From an uncultured Opitutia bacterium (lineage in GTDB: Bacteria > Verrucomicrobiota > Verrucomicrobiia > Opitutales > Opitutaceae), in assembly GCA_903873805.1 (NCBI GenBank), contig CAIQQB010000120.1:1-39991 (forward strand): a stretch of DNA of 39,991 nt, in the 5' to 3' direction. Position 1 is the first letter of the stretch. Every line of letters starts with the position of its first letter. Under the pieces are notes generated by a model. It saw nothing but the letters and a program-made list of their open reading frames with translations, was not told the origin of the DNA and made no database searches. Positions 7,692-18,010 of the stretch are shown here, one piece after another. Both the position numbers and the translations under genes were made by a program.

Positions 7692-9356
7692 TTACTTCGC
7701 CAGCGCGCGGTTGAGGGCGCTGACGACGGCCTTGATGCTGGCGAGTTCGATATTGGTGTCGATGCCGGCGCCGTAGCAGGTGCGTCCGCGGTCGGTCTTG
7801 AGCTGGATGTAGCTCACGGCGCGCGCCTCGGCTCCGGTGCCGAGCGAGTGCTCGGCGTAGCTGAGCACGTCGAACTTGGGCAATGCGGTGGTGCCGAGCG
7901 CGGAGACGAAGGCGGCGATGGGGCCGTTGCCCGTGCCATTCAGCGCGTGCGGCGTGCCGTCGATGGTGACCGCGATCTCGCATTTCACGGCGCTGTCGCG
8001 CTCGGTCGTGCGGAAGCGCTGGAGCGCGACGGGCGCGGCGCGGTCGAGGTACTCGCGGCGGAAGACCTCATGGACCTCCTGTGGCGTGAGCTCGGTGCCC
8101 TTGGCGTCGGCCAGATCGTTGATCAGGCGGCCGATCTCCTTGTGCATGAGCTTGGGCAGCTGGTAGCCGAACTCGTGCTCGAGCACGTAGGCGACGCCAC
8201 CCTTGCCGGACTGGCTGTTGATGCGGATGATGGCTTTGTAGCTGCGACCGACATCGGCGGGGTCGATGGGAATGTAGAGCACGTCCCAAGGCGCGCCGGG
8301 CTTCTGGGCGGCCCAGGATTTCTTGATGGCGTCCTGATGGGAGCCGCTGAAGGCGGTGAAAACCAGCTCACCCGCGTAGGGGTGGCGCGGATGCACCTCG
8401 AGGCGCGTGCAGCGCTCATAGACCTCGCGGAGATGGTTGATGTCGCCGAAGTCCAGCCCCGGGTGGATGCCGTGGGTGTAGAGGTTCAGGGCGACCGTGA
8501 CGATGTCGAGGTTGCCGGTGCGTTCGCCATTGCCGAAGAGCGTGCCCTCGACGCGGTCGGCCCCGGCCAGCAGCGCCAGCTCGGTGGCGGCGACGCCGGT
8601 GCCGCGGTCGTTGTGGGTGTGCAGCGAGACCAAGGTGGCCGCACGGCGCGTGAGATGGCGGCACATCCACTCAATCTGGTCGGCGTGGATGTTGGGGGTG
8701 GCGTACTCGACCGTGGCCGGGAGGTTGAGGATGATCTTGTCCGCGGCGGTCGGCTGCCAGACGTCGGTCACGGCTTCGCAGATCTCCAGGGCGAACTCCA
8801 GCTCCGTGCTGGTGAAGCTTTCGGGGGAATATTCCAGGCGCAGCTTGGTGCCGGCGGCGACCAGCGGTTGCATCTTTTCCTTCAGGAAACCGACGGCGTG
8901 GGTCGCGATCCGGACGATGTCGGCCCGCTGCGCGTTGAACACATATTCGCGCTGCTTGGGCGAGGTCGAGTTGTAGAGGTGGAAGATGACATTTTTCGCA
9001 CCCTGCACGGCCTCGAGCGAGCGCGTGATGAGGTCCTCGCGGCACTGGCAGAGGATCTGGATGGCGACCCCGGCCGGGATGCGGTTCTCCTCGATCAGGC
9101 GGCGGCAGAAGTCGAATTCGATCTGGGAGGCGGAGGGAAAGCCGACCTCGATCTCCTTGAAGCCGACGCGGACGAGCAGGTCGAAATACTCGAGTTTTTC
9201 GGCAACGCTCATGGGCTGGGCAAGGGCCTGGTTGCCGTCGCGGAGGTCAACGCTGCACCAGACGGGGGCGTGGGTGAGGGTGCGGCTGGGCCACTGGCGG
9301 TCGGGCAGGGCGACGGGCGGGAAAGGGCGGTATTTGGTGACGGGGGCGGATTGCAT
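7692..9356 (-). CDS. leuA: 2-isopropylmalate synthase (long type)
   Basis: I chose ATG 9356 (554 residues, MQSAPVTKYRPF), the usual start of the long LeuA form with KYRPFPPVALPDRQWPS; the ORF extends 32 codons upstream without supporting features. The enzyme condenses acetyl-CoA with 2-oxoisovalerate, the first committed step of leucine synthesis. Visible sites are CSVDLRDGNQ (catalytic Arg and metal-binding Asp, near 33-42) and the metal-binding HTHND at 246-250. The C-terminal 130 residues form the LeuA allosteric domain used for leucine feedback (GTGNGPIAAFVSAL). It stands alone, with no leuCD nearby, and no leader peptide or T-box was recognised upstream. Confidence 0.93.
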   Translation of the reverse strand: MQSAPVTKYRPFPPVALPDRQWPSRTLTHAPVWCSVDLRDGNQALAQPMSVAEKLEYFDLLVRVGFKEIEVGFPSASQIEFDFCRRLIEENRIPAGVAIQILCQCREDLITRSLEAVQGAKNVIFHLYNSTSPKQREYVFNAQRADIVRIATHAVGFLKEKMQPLVAAGTKLRLEYSPESFTSTELEFALEICEAVTDVWQPTAADKIILNLPATVEYATPNIHADQIEWMCRHLTRRAATLVSLHTHNDRGTGVAATELALLAGADRVEGTLFGNGERTGNLDIVTVALNLYTHGIHPGLDFGDINHLREVYERCTRLEVHPRHPYAGELVFTAFSGSHQDAIKKSWAAQKPGAPWDVLYIPIDPADVGRSYKAIIRINSQSGKGGVAYVLEHEFGYQLPKLMHKEIGRLINDLADAKGTELTPQEVHEVFRREYLDRAAPVALQRFRTTERDSAVKCEIAVTIDGTPHALNGTGNGPIAAFVSALGTTALPKFDVLSYAEHSLGTGAEARAVSYIQLKTDRGRTCYGAGIDTNIELASIKAVVSALNRALAK

Positions 9357-9635
9357 GACGAAACAAAGGGCGGACGGGTTGAAATTGCGCTCATGGCACG
9401 GCGGCCAAGGCGATTTAAGGGCTTCTGCTGGACGCACGAACGGCCGCTCCACGGCCCCGGGGGGATCGTGCGTCTAGGTAAGTCGAAGCGCCTGAGCGAT
9501 GTTTCGCATCAATTTCGCACATAATTTGATTCCCGGCCGAGGGGAAGTCAAGGCGCGGATTACCCCCCTGAAAGGTAACCCGCCACCTTGCAAGTGCGTC
9601 TTGCTTGTCGTGTATGACGCGACTTCCATCGCTCC

Positions 9636-10229
9636 ATGTCTTCTGACGACGATTCGTTCGATTTGGCCGGTTGCCTCGAACGGGTGCGCGCGCGCGACCA
9701 AATCGCAGCCAAAGAACTGGTTGACCATCTTTACCCGCTGGTCATCCGCATTATCCGCACCCGCCGTCCCCGGCGCGTGGCGGAGGAAGACATTGCCCAG
9801 GACGTATTTCTGAAAATGTTCACCCGCCTCGAACAGTATCAGGGCAACGTGCCGTTCACCCATTGGGTGTCCCGCATCGCCGTGACCACTTGCATTGACC
9901 ACCTGCGGGCCCAGCAGCGCCGGCCGGAATTCCGATGGGCTGATCTTTCCGAGAATGAGGCCGATGTGTTGGATGCGGTGATCACCAACGAGAGCGATAT
10001 CGGGGTCGGAGATGCCCTTGAAGCGCGCGAATTGGTTGAAAAACTGCTTGCCCAAGTCAAACCTGAGGACCGGATGGTATTGCAAATGCTGGACCTGGAA
10101 CAGAAATCACTCGCAGAAATCAGCGCCCTCACCGGCTGGAACACCACTTTGATCAAAGTCCGCGCCTTCCGGGCGCGGCGGAAACTGCAGAAGCTGTTTG
10201 AAGAATTGAAGAAAAAGGAACGCACATGA
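9636..10229 (+). CDS. ECF-family RNA polymerase sigma factor
   Basis: The protein has 197 residues with the two sigma-70 helical regions of ECF factors. Region 2 includes AEEDIAQDVFLKMFTRLEQY and VSRIAVTTCIDHLRAQ; region 4 includes EDRMVLQMLDLEQKSLAEIS followed by a helix-turn-helix (TGWNTTLIKVRAFRARRKL). Its stop overlaps the next gene's start as ATGA at 10226-10229, the classic arrangement of ECF sigma and cognate regulator. The promoter it recognises is unknown. A third gene, encoding a CpxP/Spy-like periplasmic protein, follows, so an envelope-stress role is a reasonable inference. Confidence 0.88.
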   Translation: MSSDDDSFDLAGCLERVRARDQIAAKELVDHLYPLVIRIIRTRRPRRVAEEDIAQDVFLKMFTRLEQYQGNVPFTHWVSRIAVTTCIDHLRAQQRRPEFRWADLSENEADVLDAVITNESDIGVGDALEARELVEKLLAQVKPEDRMVLQMLDLEQKSLAEISALTGWNTTLIKVRAFRARRKLQKLFEELKKKERT

Positions 10230-10522
10230 AGAATCCAACCCATACCGCCTGGCACCGGCTGACGGCCGCCGCCCGGCTTGCGCCCCGGGAAGGCCCGGTC
10301 GTCGCCCCGTTCGGCTTTTCCACCCGGGTGAGCGCGCAGGCTTTTGCCGCACGCCCGCTGCTACCCTCGCTCTACGAACTGTTTTCGTGGCGCGCCCTCA
10401 GCATGGCCGCCCTCATTGCGGTCCTGAGTGTCGCCGCCAACCTCTCGCCCGTGCTCAACGCCCTCCGCGACGATCCCGTCGCCGTCACCGATCCGGTGAC
10501 CGAGGCATTGGCACTCACCTGA
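10226..10522 (+). CDS. Small single-pass membrane protein, candidate anti-sigma factor
   Basis: The protein has 98 residues, translationally coupled to the ECF sigma factor by a 4-bp ATGA overlap. One hydrophobic segment is seen (about residues 57-75, SMAALIAVLSVAANLSPVL). The N-terminal half would lie in the cytoplasm and is rich in Arg and Pro. It has no zinc-binding HxxxCxxC motif. Position and topology suggest a membrane-bound regulator of the sigma factor; the sequence alone matches no family I recognise. Confidence 0.65.
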   Translation: MKNPTHTAWHRLTAAARLAPREGPVVAPFGFSTRVSAQAFAARPLLPSLYELFSWRALSMAALIAVLSVAANLSPVLNALRDDPVAVTDPVTEALALT

Positions 10523-10531
10523 ACGGGATTC

Positions 10532-11209
10532 ATGGCCCCGCGCTGGAAAGTCCTCTTCGCCTTCACCGGCGTCTTCGTGGCCGGCGTTGTCGCCGGCGGC
10601 GTCGCATCGTTCCGCGCCGCCATCACCAAGACGACCGCCGACCAGACCGTCAAGGTGACGACCGTGCCGACCGACCAGTTTTCGCCGGACCAGATGAAGC
10701 GTTTTACGCAGCAGCTCAGCCTCACGCCGGAGCAGAGCGTCAAGATCAAGCCCATCATCGACCAGGCCGGGGAGGCCCTGACCAAGTTCCGCACCGAGAC
10801 GCTGAAGCAAACTTCCACCATCATCGAGGACATGCAGGACGAGGTGGCCAAGCAGCTCACCGACGAGCAGCGCGTCAAACTGGCCGCCATCAAGAAACAG
10901 CAGCATGAACGCATGCTCAACCGGTTTGGCCCCGGTTCCAACCGCCGGGGCAGCCCGGGTGGCCCGGTCGGACAGGATGGCAAACCGGTGCTCGGTCCGG
11001 ATGGCAAGCCGCTGCCCAATCCGGATGGCAGCCGGACTGATTCGCGCCGCGGTGCGGCCAATGGGAACCAGTGGATGCCCGATGCGCGGAATTCCCGGTC
11101 CCAAGGGAGCGGACGGCCTGCCGGCGCCCTTGGAAATTCCACTGAAGAAAATCCCCCCCACCCGCCCGTGTCGGACCCTGCCGCCGCGCCGGCGCCAGCC
11201 AAGCCCTGA
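10532..11209 (+). CDS. CpxP/Spy-like periplasmic protein with proline/glycine-rich tail
   Basis: The protein has 225 residues and begins with an uncleaved-looking membrane segment (LFAFTGVFVAGVVAGGVASF, residues 8-27). A helical domain follows with two LTxxQ-type motifs, LSLTPEQ (about 64-70) and LTDEQR (about 111-116), the hallmark of CpxP/Spy/periplasmic heavy-metal-sensor proteins. After residue 135 the chain is low-complexity (repeated DGKP, PDG, then Pro/Ala). These proteins act as periplasmic chaperones or stress sensors. It follows the sigma factor and small membrane protein by 9 bp and probably belongs to the same operon. Confidence 0.7.
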   Translation: MAPRWKVLFAFTGVFVAGVVAGGVASFRAAITKTTADQTVKVTTVPTDQFSPDQMKRFTQQLSLTPEQSVKIKPIIDQAGEALTKFRTETLKQTSTIIEDMQDEVAKQLTDEQRVKLAAIKKQQHERMLNRFGPGSNRRGSPGGPVGQDGKPVLGPDGKPLPNPDGSRTDSRRGAANGNQWMPDARNSRSQGSGRPAGALGNSTEENPPHPPVSDPAAAPAPAKP

Positions 11210-11340
11210 GCATTTCAGCACGGGTAGTCCGCGGCGAATGGCGGCGTTTGGCCGTTCCACCGGCCTTGGGCTTGGCCACCTGTGATTCGGCCCAAGAGTT
11301 TGCCTGACTTGTGCCCCGGAATTGTTCAAGGCTTCCGGGC

Positions 11341-11841
11341 ATGTCCAATTCCCCAGCCTATCAGGCGAGCCAGATGCTCTATTTTGCCTACGGAGCCAAC
11401 CTGCGCCGTGAGGCGTTTACGCGTATGTGTCCCGGCGCGGACTGGCTGGGTTTGGCGCGGCTGGAAGGCCACCGGTTTGTGATCGCCACCCATGGCTATG
11501 CCAGCGTCCAGCCCGAAGCCGGGTCCACCGTCTGGGGCGTTCTCTGGCTGGTGCCGGCGACGCATCTGCCCGCGCTGGACGCTTTTGAGGAGGTCGATGG
11601 CGGTCTGTATGTCCGCACGACTGTGCGGGTGGTTTCGCCGGCCGGACCGCGCATCGAGGTGATGATCTATGTCGCGACGGGGCCCGACACCGGTGCGGCC
11701 TATCCCAGGTATCTGGAGGAGGTTTTGGAAGGAGCCCGGGAAAACAAGCTGCCCAAGGATTACATCGCCAAACTGGCCGCCTGGCCGGTGCGCACCGGGG
11801 CGGCGCCAGCCGTGCTTCCGCCCGGGAAAGATTCTCATTGA
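11341..11841 (+). CDS. Gamma-glutamylcyclotransferase-like (GGCT/AIG2) protein
   Basis: From ATG 11341 the protein has 166 residues; an in-frame GTG at 11311 would add 10. It begins MSNSPAYQASQMLYFAYGAN; YFAYGANL is the GGCT substrate loop, and LDAFEEVDGGLYVR contains the Glu expected to act as general base plus the usual tyrosine. Family members cleave gamma-glutamyl amines or act on glutathione derivatives; the substrate here cannot be read from sequence. It is followed immediately by the SRP RNA gene. Confidence 0.8.
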   Translation: MSNSPAYQASQMLYFAYGANLRREAFTRMCPGADWLGLARLEGHRFVIATHGYASVQPEAGSTVWGVLWLVPATHLPALDAFEEVDGGLYVRTTVRVVSPAGPRIEVMIYVATGPDTGAAYPRYLEEVLEGARENKLPKDYIAKLAAWPVRTGAAPAVLPPGKDSH

Positions 11842-11870
11842 ACCCCCGGCCGGTCTGCCCACTGTGCGCC

Positions 11871-11970
11871 TTGGCCAGGCGCCATGCATGGGCAGACGCG
11901 TGAACTCCGCCAGGACCGGAAGGTAGCAACGGCAACGACGTTCTCCTAGTGCCGTGGAGTGCCTGGCCAC
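11871..11970 (+). ncRNA. ffs: Signal recognition particle RNA (small bacterial 4.5S type)
   Basis: The conserved domain IV is clear at about 11907-11934: CAGG and AGCA form the symmetric internal loop around CCGGAAGG with its GGAA tetraloop, where the Ffh M domain binds. The outer helix is closed by TGGCCAGGC (11872-11880) and GCCTGGCCA (11961-11969), a 9-bp perfect pairing that gives a molecule of about 100 nt. A position just upstream of dnaX is common for ffs. Exact ends are estimated from the helix. Confidence 0.9.
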
Positions 11971-12042
11971 TAATTTCAAAGGCTGAAAGACTGAAGGGCG
12001 GAAAGGCTGAACCCGGAAAGCAGCCAATGCCCGGTCATAACC

Positions 12043-12090
12043 GTAGGCCAGCTCGTTGAGCTGGCTCCGGGTGGCGAAGCCAAGACAGCG
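12043..12090. repeat. GTAGGCCAGCTCGTTG palindromic repeat, family F copy 1
   Basis: GTAGGCCAGCTCGTTGA folds on the following GCTGGC, with a GTGGCGAAGCCA hairpin after it. The reverse complement of 27125-27188 begins with the same GTAGGCCAGCTCGTTGA and keeps the GGTGAAGCCA part, so both belong to one dispersed family. Confidence 0.65.
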
Positions 12091-12130
12091 AATTGGACGA
12101 GAGGTCCCGGCAAGAGGCGTTCCCGGCCAA

Positions 12131-12151
12131 GGCTCGACACGAGGTCGAGCC
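12131..12151. repeat. Short perfect hairpin GGCTCGAC-ACGAG-GTCGAGCC
   Basis: An 8-bp perfect stem with a 5-nt loop lies in the ffs-dnaX gap. The following CCTA resembles the CCTAC border of the other repeat families. No T-run follows, so it is not called a terminator. Confidence 0.6.
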
Positions 12152-12283
12152 CTAAGTCGAACGGCCGGGTGCGGTCGGGCTTGTCCGTCTTTCACGCAGT
12201 GCGCGTTTTTCCTGGTTAATTTCTTTTGCATGGTTCCATCCTTCAGCCTTCAGTCTGTTTGCCTTTCATCTTTTCAGCAGCCC

Positions 12284-13435
12284 ATGTCCTACCAAGTCAT
12301 CGCCCGCAAGTGGCGGCCCCAGACCTTTGCCGACATCGTCGGGCAGGACCATGTGGTGCGGACGCTCCAGAACGCCATCACCCGCCAGCGAATCGCCCAC
12401 GCCTATCTCTTCGTGGGTCCGCGGGGCACCGGCAAGACCTCCACGGCGCGGATCTTTGCCAAGGCCCTCAACTGCACCGGCGGCCCCAAGGTCGATTTTG
12501 ATGTCAAGGATCCCGCCTGCGTCGCCATCGCCGAGGGCTCGCACCTCGACGTGATCGAGATCGACGGCGCTTCGAACAACGGCGTCGACCAGGTGCGCGA
12601 CCTGCGCGACACCGTGCAATACGTGCCGGCCCAGGGCCGCTTCAAGGTCTTCATCATTGACGAGGTCCACATGCTCTCGACCCAGGCGTTCAACGCACTG
12701 CTCAAGACCCTCGAGGAGCCGCCGGCCCACGTGAAGTTCGTCTTCGCCACCACCGAGCCCCAGAAGGTGCTGCCCACCATCCTGTCGCGCTGCCAGCGCT
12801 TCGACCTCAAGCCGATCCCCCCCGAGCTTATCGTCGGCCGGCTTGAGCAGATCGCCGCCGAGGAGAAGATCAAGGTCACTCCCGCTGCGCTCGCCTGCAT
12901 CGCCCGGTTGGCCGACGGCGGCATGCGCGACGCCCAGTCCATCTTCGACCAGATGATCTCGTTCTGCGGGGCGGAGATCGCCGAGCCTGACGTGCTCGAC
13001 GTGTATGGCCTGGTGGGCGCGGACAAGATTGCCGAGTTGGCCGGCACGCTCGCCCGGGGCGACCAGAAGCGGATGGTGGAACTGGTTGACCAGTGCGACG
13101 CCGCCGGCCGCGACCTCGTGCGCCTGCTCGCCGATCTGCAGGCCCACATCCGGACGGCGCTGCTCGACGCCATCGCCCAGGGTGGCCGCACCGCCGCGCT
13201 GGGGGGCGCGCCGCTCACCACCGAACAGCTCACCCGCCTGCTCGACGCCCTGCGCGAGGGCGAGGGTGGCGTGAAACTCGGTCTCGCCGAGAAGATCAAT
13301 TTTGAAGTCACCCTGCTGAAGGCGATCGAGGCCAGCCGGGCGCGGGCGATCGACAGCCTGATCAAGGAACTCGCCGCCCTCGCCGATGAAGCCCCCGCCC
13401 CGGCGGTTGCGGGGGACGAAAAAAAAAAGGACTGA
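12284..13435 (+). CDS. dnaX: DNA polymerase III clamp-loader subunit DnaX (0-frame, gamma-like product)
   Basis: From ATG 12284 ([15 protein letters not shown]) the 0-frame product has 383 residues. It is the AAA+ motor of the clamp loader: Walker A GPRGTGKT (45-52, K51), Walker B/DExx IIDEVH (124-129), [20 protein letters not shown] with sensor and arginine-finger residues, and a domain III helical collar to the end. The four-cysteine zinc module usual between the first helix and Walker B is degenerate; only C64 and C79 remain in that segment. The frame ends GAA AAA AAA AAG GAC TGA, a classical dnaX slippery heptamer followed two codons later by a stop. See the separate entries for the shift site and the extension. 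Confidence 0.93.
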   Translation: MSYQVIARKWRPQTFADIVGQDHVVRTLQNAITRQRIAHAYLFVGPRGTGKTSTARIFAKALNCTGGPKVDFDVKDPACVAIAEGSHLDVIEIDGASNNGVDQVRDLRDTVQYVPAQGRFKVFIIDEVHMLSTQAFNALLKTLEEPPAHVKFVFATTEPQKVLPTILSRCQRFDLKPIPPELIVGRLEQIAAEEKIKVTPAALACIARLADGGMRDAQSIFDQMISFCGAEIAEPDVLDVYGLVGADKIAELAGTLARGDQKRMVELVDQCDAAGRDLVRLLADLQAHIRTALLDAIAQGGRTAALGGAPLTTEQLTRLLDALREGEGGVKLGLAEKINFEVTLLKAIEASRARAIDSLIKELAALADEAPAPAVAGDEKKKD

Positions 13436-13470
13436 TTGAGCGGCTGGAGTCTCGGCTCGGCGCCGCCCTC
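13411..13470 (+). promoter_or_regulatory. Candidate programmed -1 frameshift / slippage signal in dnaX
   Basis: Ten adenines run from 13419 to 13428. In the dnaX frame they give the heptamer A AAA AAG (13423-13429), the E. coli dnaX frameshift heptamer. A GGGGGA purine stretch (13411-13416) could act as the upstream Shine-Dalgarno-like stimulator. GAGCGGC (13438-13444) can pair with GCCGCCCTC (13462-13470, one bulge) as a downstream stem. The run is also long enough for transcriptional slippage of the Thermus dnaX kind. The 0-frame stop is at 13433-13435. Confidence 0.75.
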
Positions 13471-13863
13471 GCTGCGCAGAATTCCGAACTTGTAGGCGGG
13501 GTGCCCTCACCCCGCGAGAATGTCACCCACCCAGCTGAACCAAGATCCCCGGACACCGGGAAACCCCTTCCGGCCGACGTGCCCGAACCACCGGAAGACG
13601 TCGTCAACGCGGCGCCGCCACCCGGAGACGAGCCTCCGCCGAGCGAGGCCTTTGAAGCGGCCATGCTCACCGAATTGCGCGAACGCGGCGAGCCGGCCTT
13701 CACCGTGCCGTCGCCCGAGGGGGAGGCGCCCAAGGGCAAACTTCCGCCGCTGGACGAACTGGTCGGTCGGATACCGGCCGAGACCCGGCAGTTGCTGGAC
13801 GAACTCTTCCGCGCCCGTTTCACCGAAGTCCGCCGGGTGCCGACGAAGGCCCTGAAAGGTTGA
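13429..13863 (+). CDS. dnaX: -1-frame C-terminal extension of DnaX (tau-like tail)
   Basis: The -1 frame is open without interruption from the slippery run to TGA 13861-13863. Fusion at the shift site would give a DnaX of about 526 residues. The extension begins [20 protein letters not shown], passes through a palindromic repeat (VGGVPSPRE), then a Pro/Glu-rich linker, and ends in a compact, probably helical segment ([20 protein letters not shown]). In E. coli the long tau tail is in the 0 frame and frameshifting makes the short gamma; here the order is reversed. The segment could instead be a separate gene starting at GTG 13501, but that GTG lies within the palindromic repeat and has no ribosome-binding site. 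I favour the extension. Confidence 0.65.
   Translation, partial: GLIERLESRLGAALAAQNSELVGGVPSPRENVTHPAEPRSPDTGKPLPADVPEPPEDVVNAAPPPGDEPPPSEAFEAAMLTELRERGEPAFTVPSPEGEAPKGKLPPLDELVGRIPAETRQLLDELFRARFTEVRRVPTKALKG
13492..13518. repeat. Family B palindrome inside the dnaX -1-frame extension
   Basis: GTAGGCGGGGTGCCCTCACC followed by CCGCGAG is a GCGGGGTG/CACCCCGC-type hairpin and the best consensus copy of family B. It is translated as VGGVPSPRE in the extension frame. The same octapeptide-like text, VGGVPPPR, is encoded by the copy at 17764-17787. Confidence 0.8.
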
Positions 13864-13967
13864 ATGCTTGGTTCGCGTAGCGGCGAGCGCCAGCGAGCCG
13901 AGGATTCATGCCGGCGCCATCCTCCGAGGTGGGTCGTGTGCTCCGTCGCGCGGCTGGATTGGAAGTA

Positions 13968-13990
13968 GCGCAGGCATCCCGGCCTGCTTT
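13968..13990. repeat. GCAGGCATCCCGGCCTGC palindrome, family G copy 1
   Basis: GTAGCGCAGGCATCCCGGCC with TGC forms a short hairpin (GCAGGC/GCCTGC). Related copies are at 14270-14292 (GTAGTGTCGGCATCCCTGCC...) and 14461-14485. The rest of the 13864-14099 gap shows no gene. Confidence 0.6.
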
Positions 13991-14099
13991 CGCGATGATC
14001 CGTCAGACTTGATCACCGCGGACAGCACCCCGCGTTGCCTGATTGAATTGCGGCGTTAAGCCCCGGATAATTCCGATCCGCTGGCCGCGGCGGGGAAAA

Positions 14100-14176
<77 letters not shown>

Positions 14177-14315
14177 AACAAGTGAAGGGTCAGCAAGCCG
14201 CACCTGTCCGGGGGAAGCAAGCGGTATTTTCCGGTCGGTTTGCGGATGGGTATCTTTCGGTCCATCGAGGTAGTGTCGGCATCCCTGCCTGCTCCGGAAG
14301 GTGGATCGGTCCGAA

Positions 14316-16606
<2,291 letters not shown>

Positions 16607-16630
16607 GCCGCGGCCGGGTTGCTCCCGCTT

Positions 16631-17389
16631 TCAGTCGCCGGCGAAAAGCCGTTGCAGCATCCCGCTGGGATCGTTCAGGAACCGGCGGGTGAGGGCGTAG
16701 TGGTCGGTATCCTCATAGCGGATCGGAGCTAGTCCATGCTCGCCCGCAGCGAGGATGAGGGCATCGGGATGGGCCATCAGGATCGGCGAATGGGTTGCGA
16801 TGACAAACTGGCTGCCGGCGCGGACCAAATCGTGGATGCGCACGAGCGCGGCGAGCTGGCGCGAGGGCGAGAGTGCGGCCTCGGGTTCGTCCAAAAAGTA
16901 GAGCCCGTTGGGACCAAAACGATGGGTCAACAGGGCGATGAACGACTCGCCATGGGATTGTTCGTGCAGGGAGCGTCCGCCATAGGACTGGAGCAGTGAG
17001 TCAACGGCATCAAGGCGGTCGACTTCGGTCGCGACATTAAAGAAGGACTCGGCGCGGAGAAAAAAACCCGTGCGCGGACGTTTGTGGCTGCGCGTGAGTC
17101 GCAGGCACCCGTGCAAAGCGGAGTGTGAGGCACGGGTGGTGAAGCGGAAGTTGTTGGAACCACCCTCCGCATTGAAACCGGCCGCGACGGCGAGCGCTTC
17201 GAGCAAGGTGGATTTGCCGCTGCCGTTTTCCCCGACGATAAACGTGACCGCCCGGTGCAGGGAAAGCGTTTCGAGGTCGCGAATGACGGGAAGATTGAAA
17301 GGATAGGCGGCGAACGAGGGAACCTTGTCCCGAAGCAGGCTGGCGCCGAGGAGGAATCCGCGCGAATTGAATTCGACAGGATCGTCCAC
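16631..17389 (-). CDS. AAA-family ATPase (ABC-type ATP-binding, AAA_15/21-like)
   Basis: I propose GTG 17389 (252 residues), just after the upstream gene's stop; the ORF reaches 17530 but that part overlaps the next gene. The N-terminal RDKVPSFAAYPFNLPVIRDL is typical of this stand-alone group. Walker A is GENGSGKST (53-61), the signature-like motif is EQSHGES, Walker B is GLYFLDEPEAALS and the H-loop is IATHSPIL. Small ATPases of this type are common in bacteria, and their role is poorly known; some are components of defence modules. No partner toxin or nuclease is visible here, so I assign no function. Confidence 0.8.
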   Translation of the reverse strand: MDDPVEFNSRGFLLGASLLRDKVPSFAAYPFNLPVIRDLETLSLHRAVTFIVGENGSGKSTLLEALAVAAGFNAEGGSNNFRFTTRASHSALHGCLRLTRSHKRPRTGFFLRAESFFNVATEVDRLDAVDSLLQSYGGRSLHEQSHGESFIALLTHRFGPNGLYFLDEPEAALSPSRQLAALVRIHDLVRAGSQFVIATHSPILMAHPDALILAAGEHGLAPIRYEDTDHYALTRRFLNDPSGMLQRLFAGD

Positions 17390-17400
17390 AGCAGCGCGGC

Positions 17401-18003
17401 TCAGAAGCCCTTTTTCTGCAGCTCGGCGCTGAGCTGCTGGATGAAGGCCTGGCCGTCGGCGGGGGTGGGGCGGTAGCCGGGCTGGCTGACCTCGGTGAAA
17501 CCGGGCCGGCCGTACTGGTCCACCATCCACTTGCCGGTTACGCCGTCGCTGAAGACCACCGTGCCGCTGGCGATCGCCCCGGGCAGCAACGTCACGCCAT
17601 CCACCGTCACCCGGACGCTGCTCGGGCCCGCGGGCGGGAAGTCGTCGGGGAGCGGGGCGTCGGCGAGGTCGTCCTCGGGCAGTTCGGGCTCCGCCTCGCC
17701 ACCGCGGTCGAGCTTCTCCCCGGCGCTTTCGATGAAGCCTTGTTTCTCGGGCGGGGCCGAAGAGCGGGGTGGGGGCACCCCGCCTACGTTCTGCTGAGCG
17801 GAGGACTTGCTGACGTCGTTGGCGTTGGCCTTGGGGGGCGGATCCTTGAGGGCGAGGTTAAGATCATCCACGAGAAAGCGGACGTCCATGTAGGTCAGCG
17901 AGAGGTTGAACTGCTCGCGGAGCTTTTTCTGCATCGCGGATAGGTTGTCGCCGGCGGCGACCCAGCTGGCGACGGCGGAGGTTTGTTCGGGCGTGAGCGT
18001 CAT
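17401..18003 (-). CDS. Unrecognised protein with an in-frame palindromic repeat
   Basis: From ATG 18003 (MTLTPEQTSAVASWVAAGDN) it has 200 residues. Residues 1-50 look like a small helical or winged-helix domain (LSAMQKKLREQFNLSLTYMD). Residues 55-130 are a charged, Pro-rich linker that includes VGGVPPPR (73-80), encoded by a family B repeat. Residues 135-200 form a beta-rich domain (SVRVTVDGVTLLPGAIASGT, then SDGVTGKWMVDQYGRPGF) ending in a helix. The ORF is open upstream to 18039, but that stretch is a repeat arm. It is followed 11 bp later by the ATPase gene, so co-transcription is likely. I do not recognise the family. Confidence 0.7.
   Translation of the reverse strand: MTLTPEQTSAVASWVAAGDNLSAMQKKLREQFNLSLTYMDVRFLVDDLNLALKDPPPKANANDVSKSSAQQNVGGVPPPRSSAPPEKQGFIESAGEKLDRGGEAEPELPEDDLADAPLPDDFPPAGPSSVRVTVDGVTLLPGAIASGTVVFSDGVTGKWMVDQYGRPGFTEVSQPGYRPTPADGQAFIQQLSAELQKKGF
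17764..17787. repeat. Family B palindrome inside the 17401-18003 coding region
   Basis: The reverse complement reads GTAGGCGGGGTGCCCCCACC with CCGC and matches the 13492-13518 copy at nearly every base. It is in frame in the host gene, giving VGGVPPPR. Confidence 0.8.
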
Positions 18004-18010
18004 GGGAAAA

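Larger units (their letters stand above)
11977..12278. repeat. Inverted pair of CTGAAAGG-type arms between ffs and dnaX
   Basis: The left arm 11977-12012 repeats a GGCTGAAAG/GACTGAAGG unit. The right arm 12238-12278 carries the same unit on the opposite strand, and its reverse complement aligns over the AAAGGC..AGACTGAAGG core. The interval between the arms holds two palindromic elements (12043-12090 and 12131-12151) and no supported gene. This covers the 300-bp gap before dnaX. Confidence 0.65.

Noticed and set aside
9474-10085. Minus-strand ORF of 203 codons opposite the first ECF gene
   Set aside because: It is antisense to a clear sigma factor and shows no recognisable domain or start signal.
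13501-13863. Independent small gene starting at GTG 13501
   Set aside because: The GTG lies within a palindromic repeat, has no ribosome-binding site, and the frame is open and protein-like upstream all the way to the dnaX slippery site. A DnaX extension explains it better, though a separate gene is not excluded.
16631-18003. Two-gene anti-phage defence module (ATPase plus unknown protein)
   Set aside because: The ATPase family can occur in defence systems, but the neighbour has no nuclease, protease, toxin or membrane effector features, and the locus sits among housekeeping genes.
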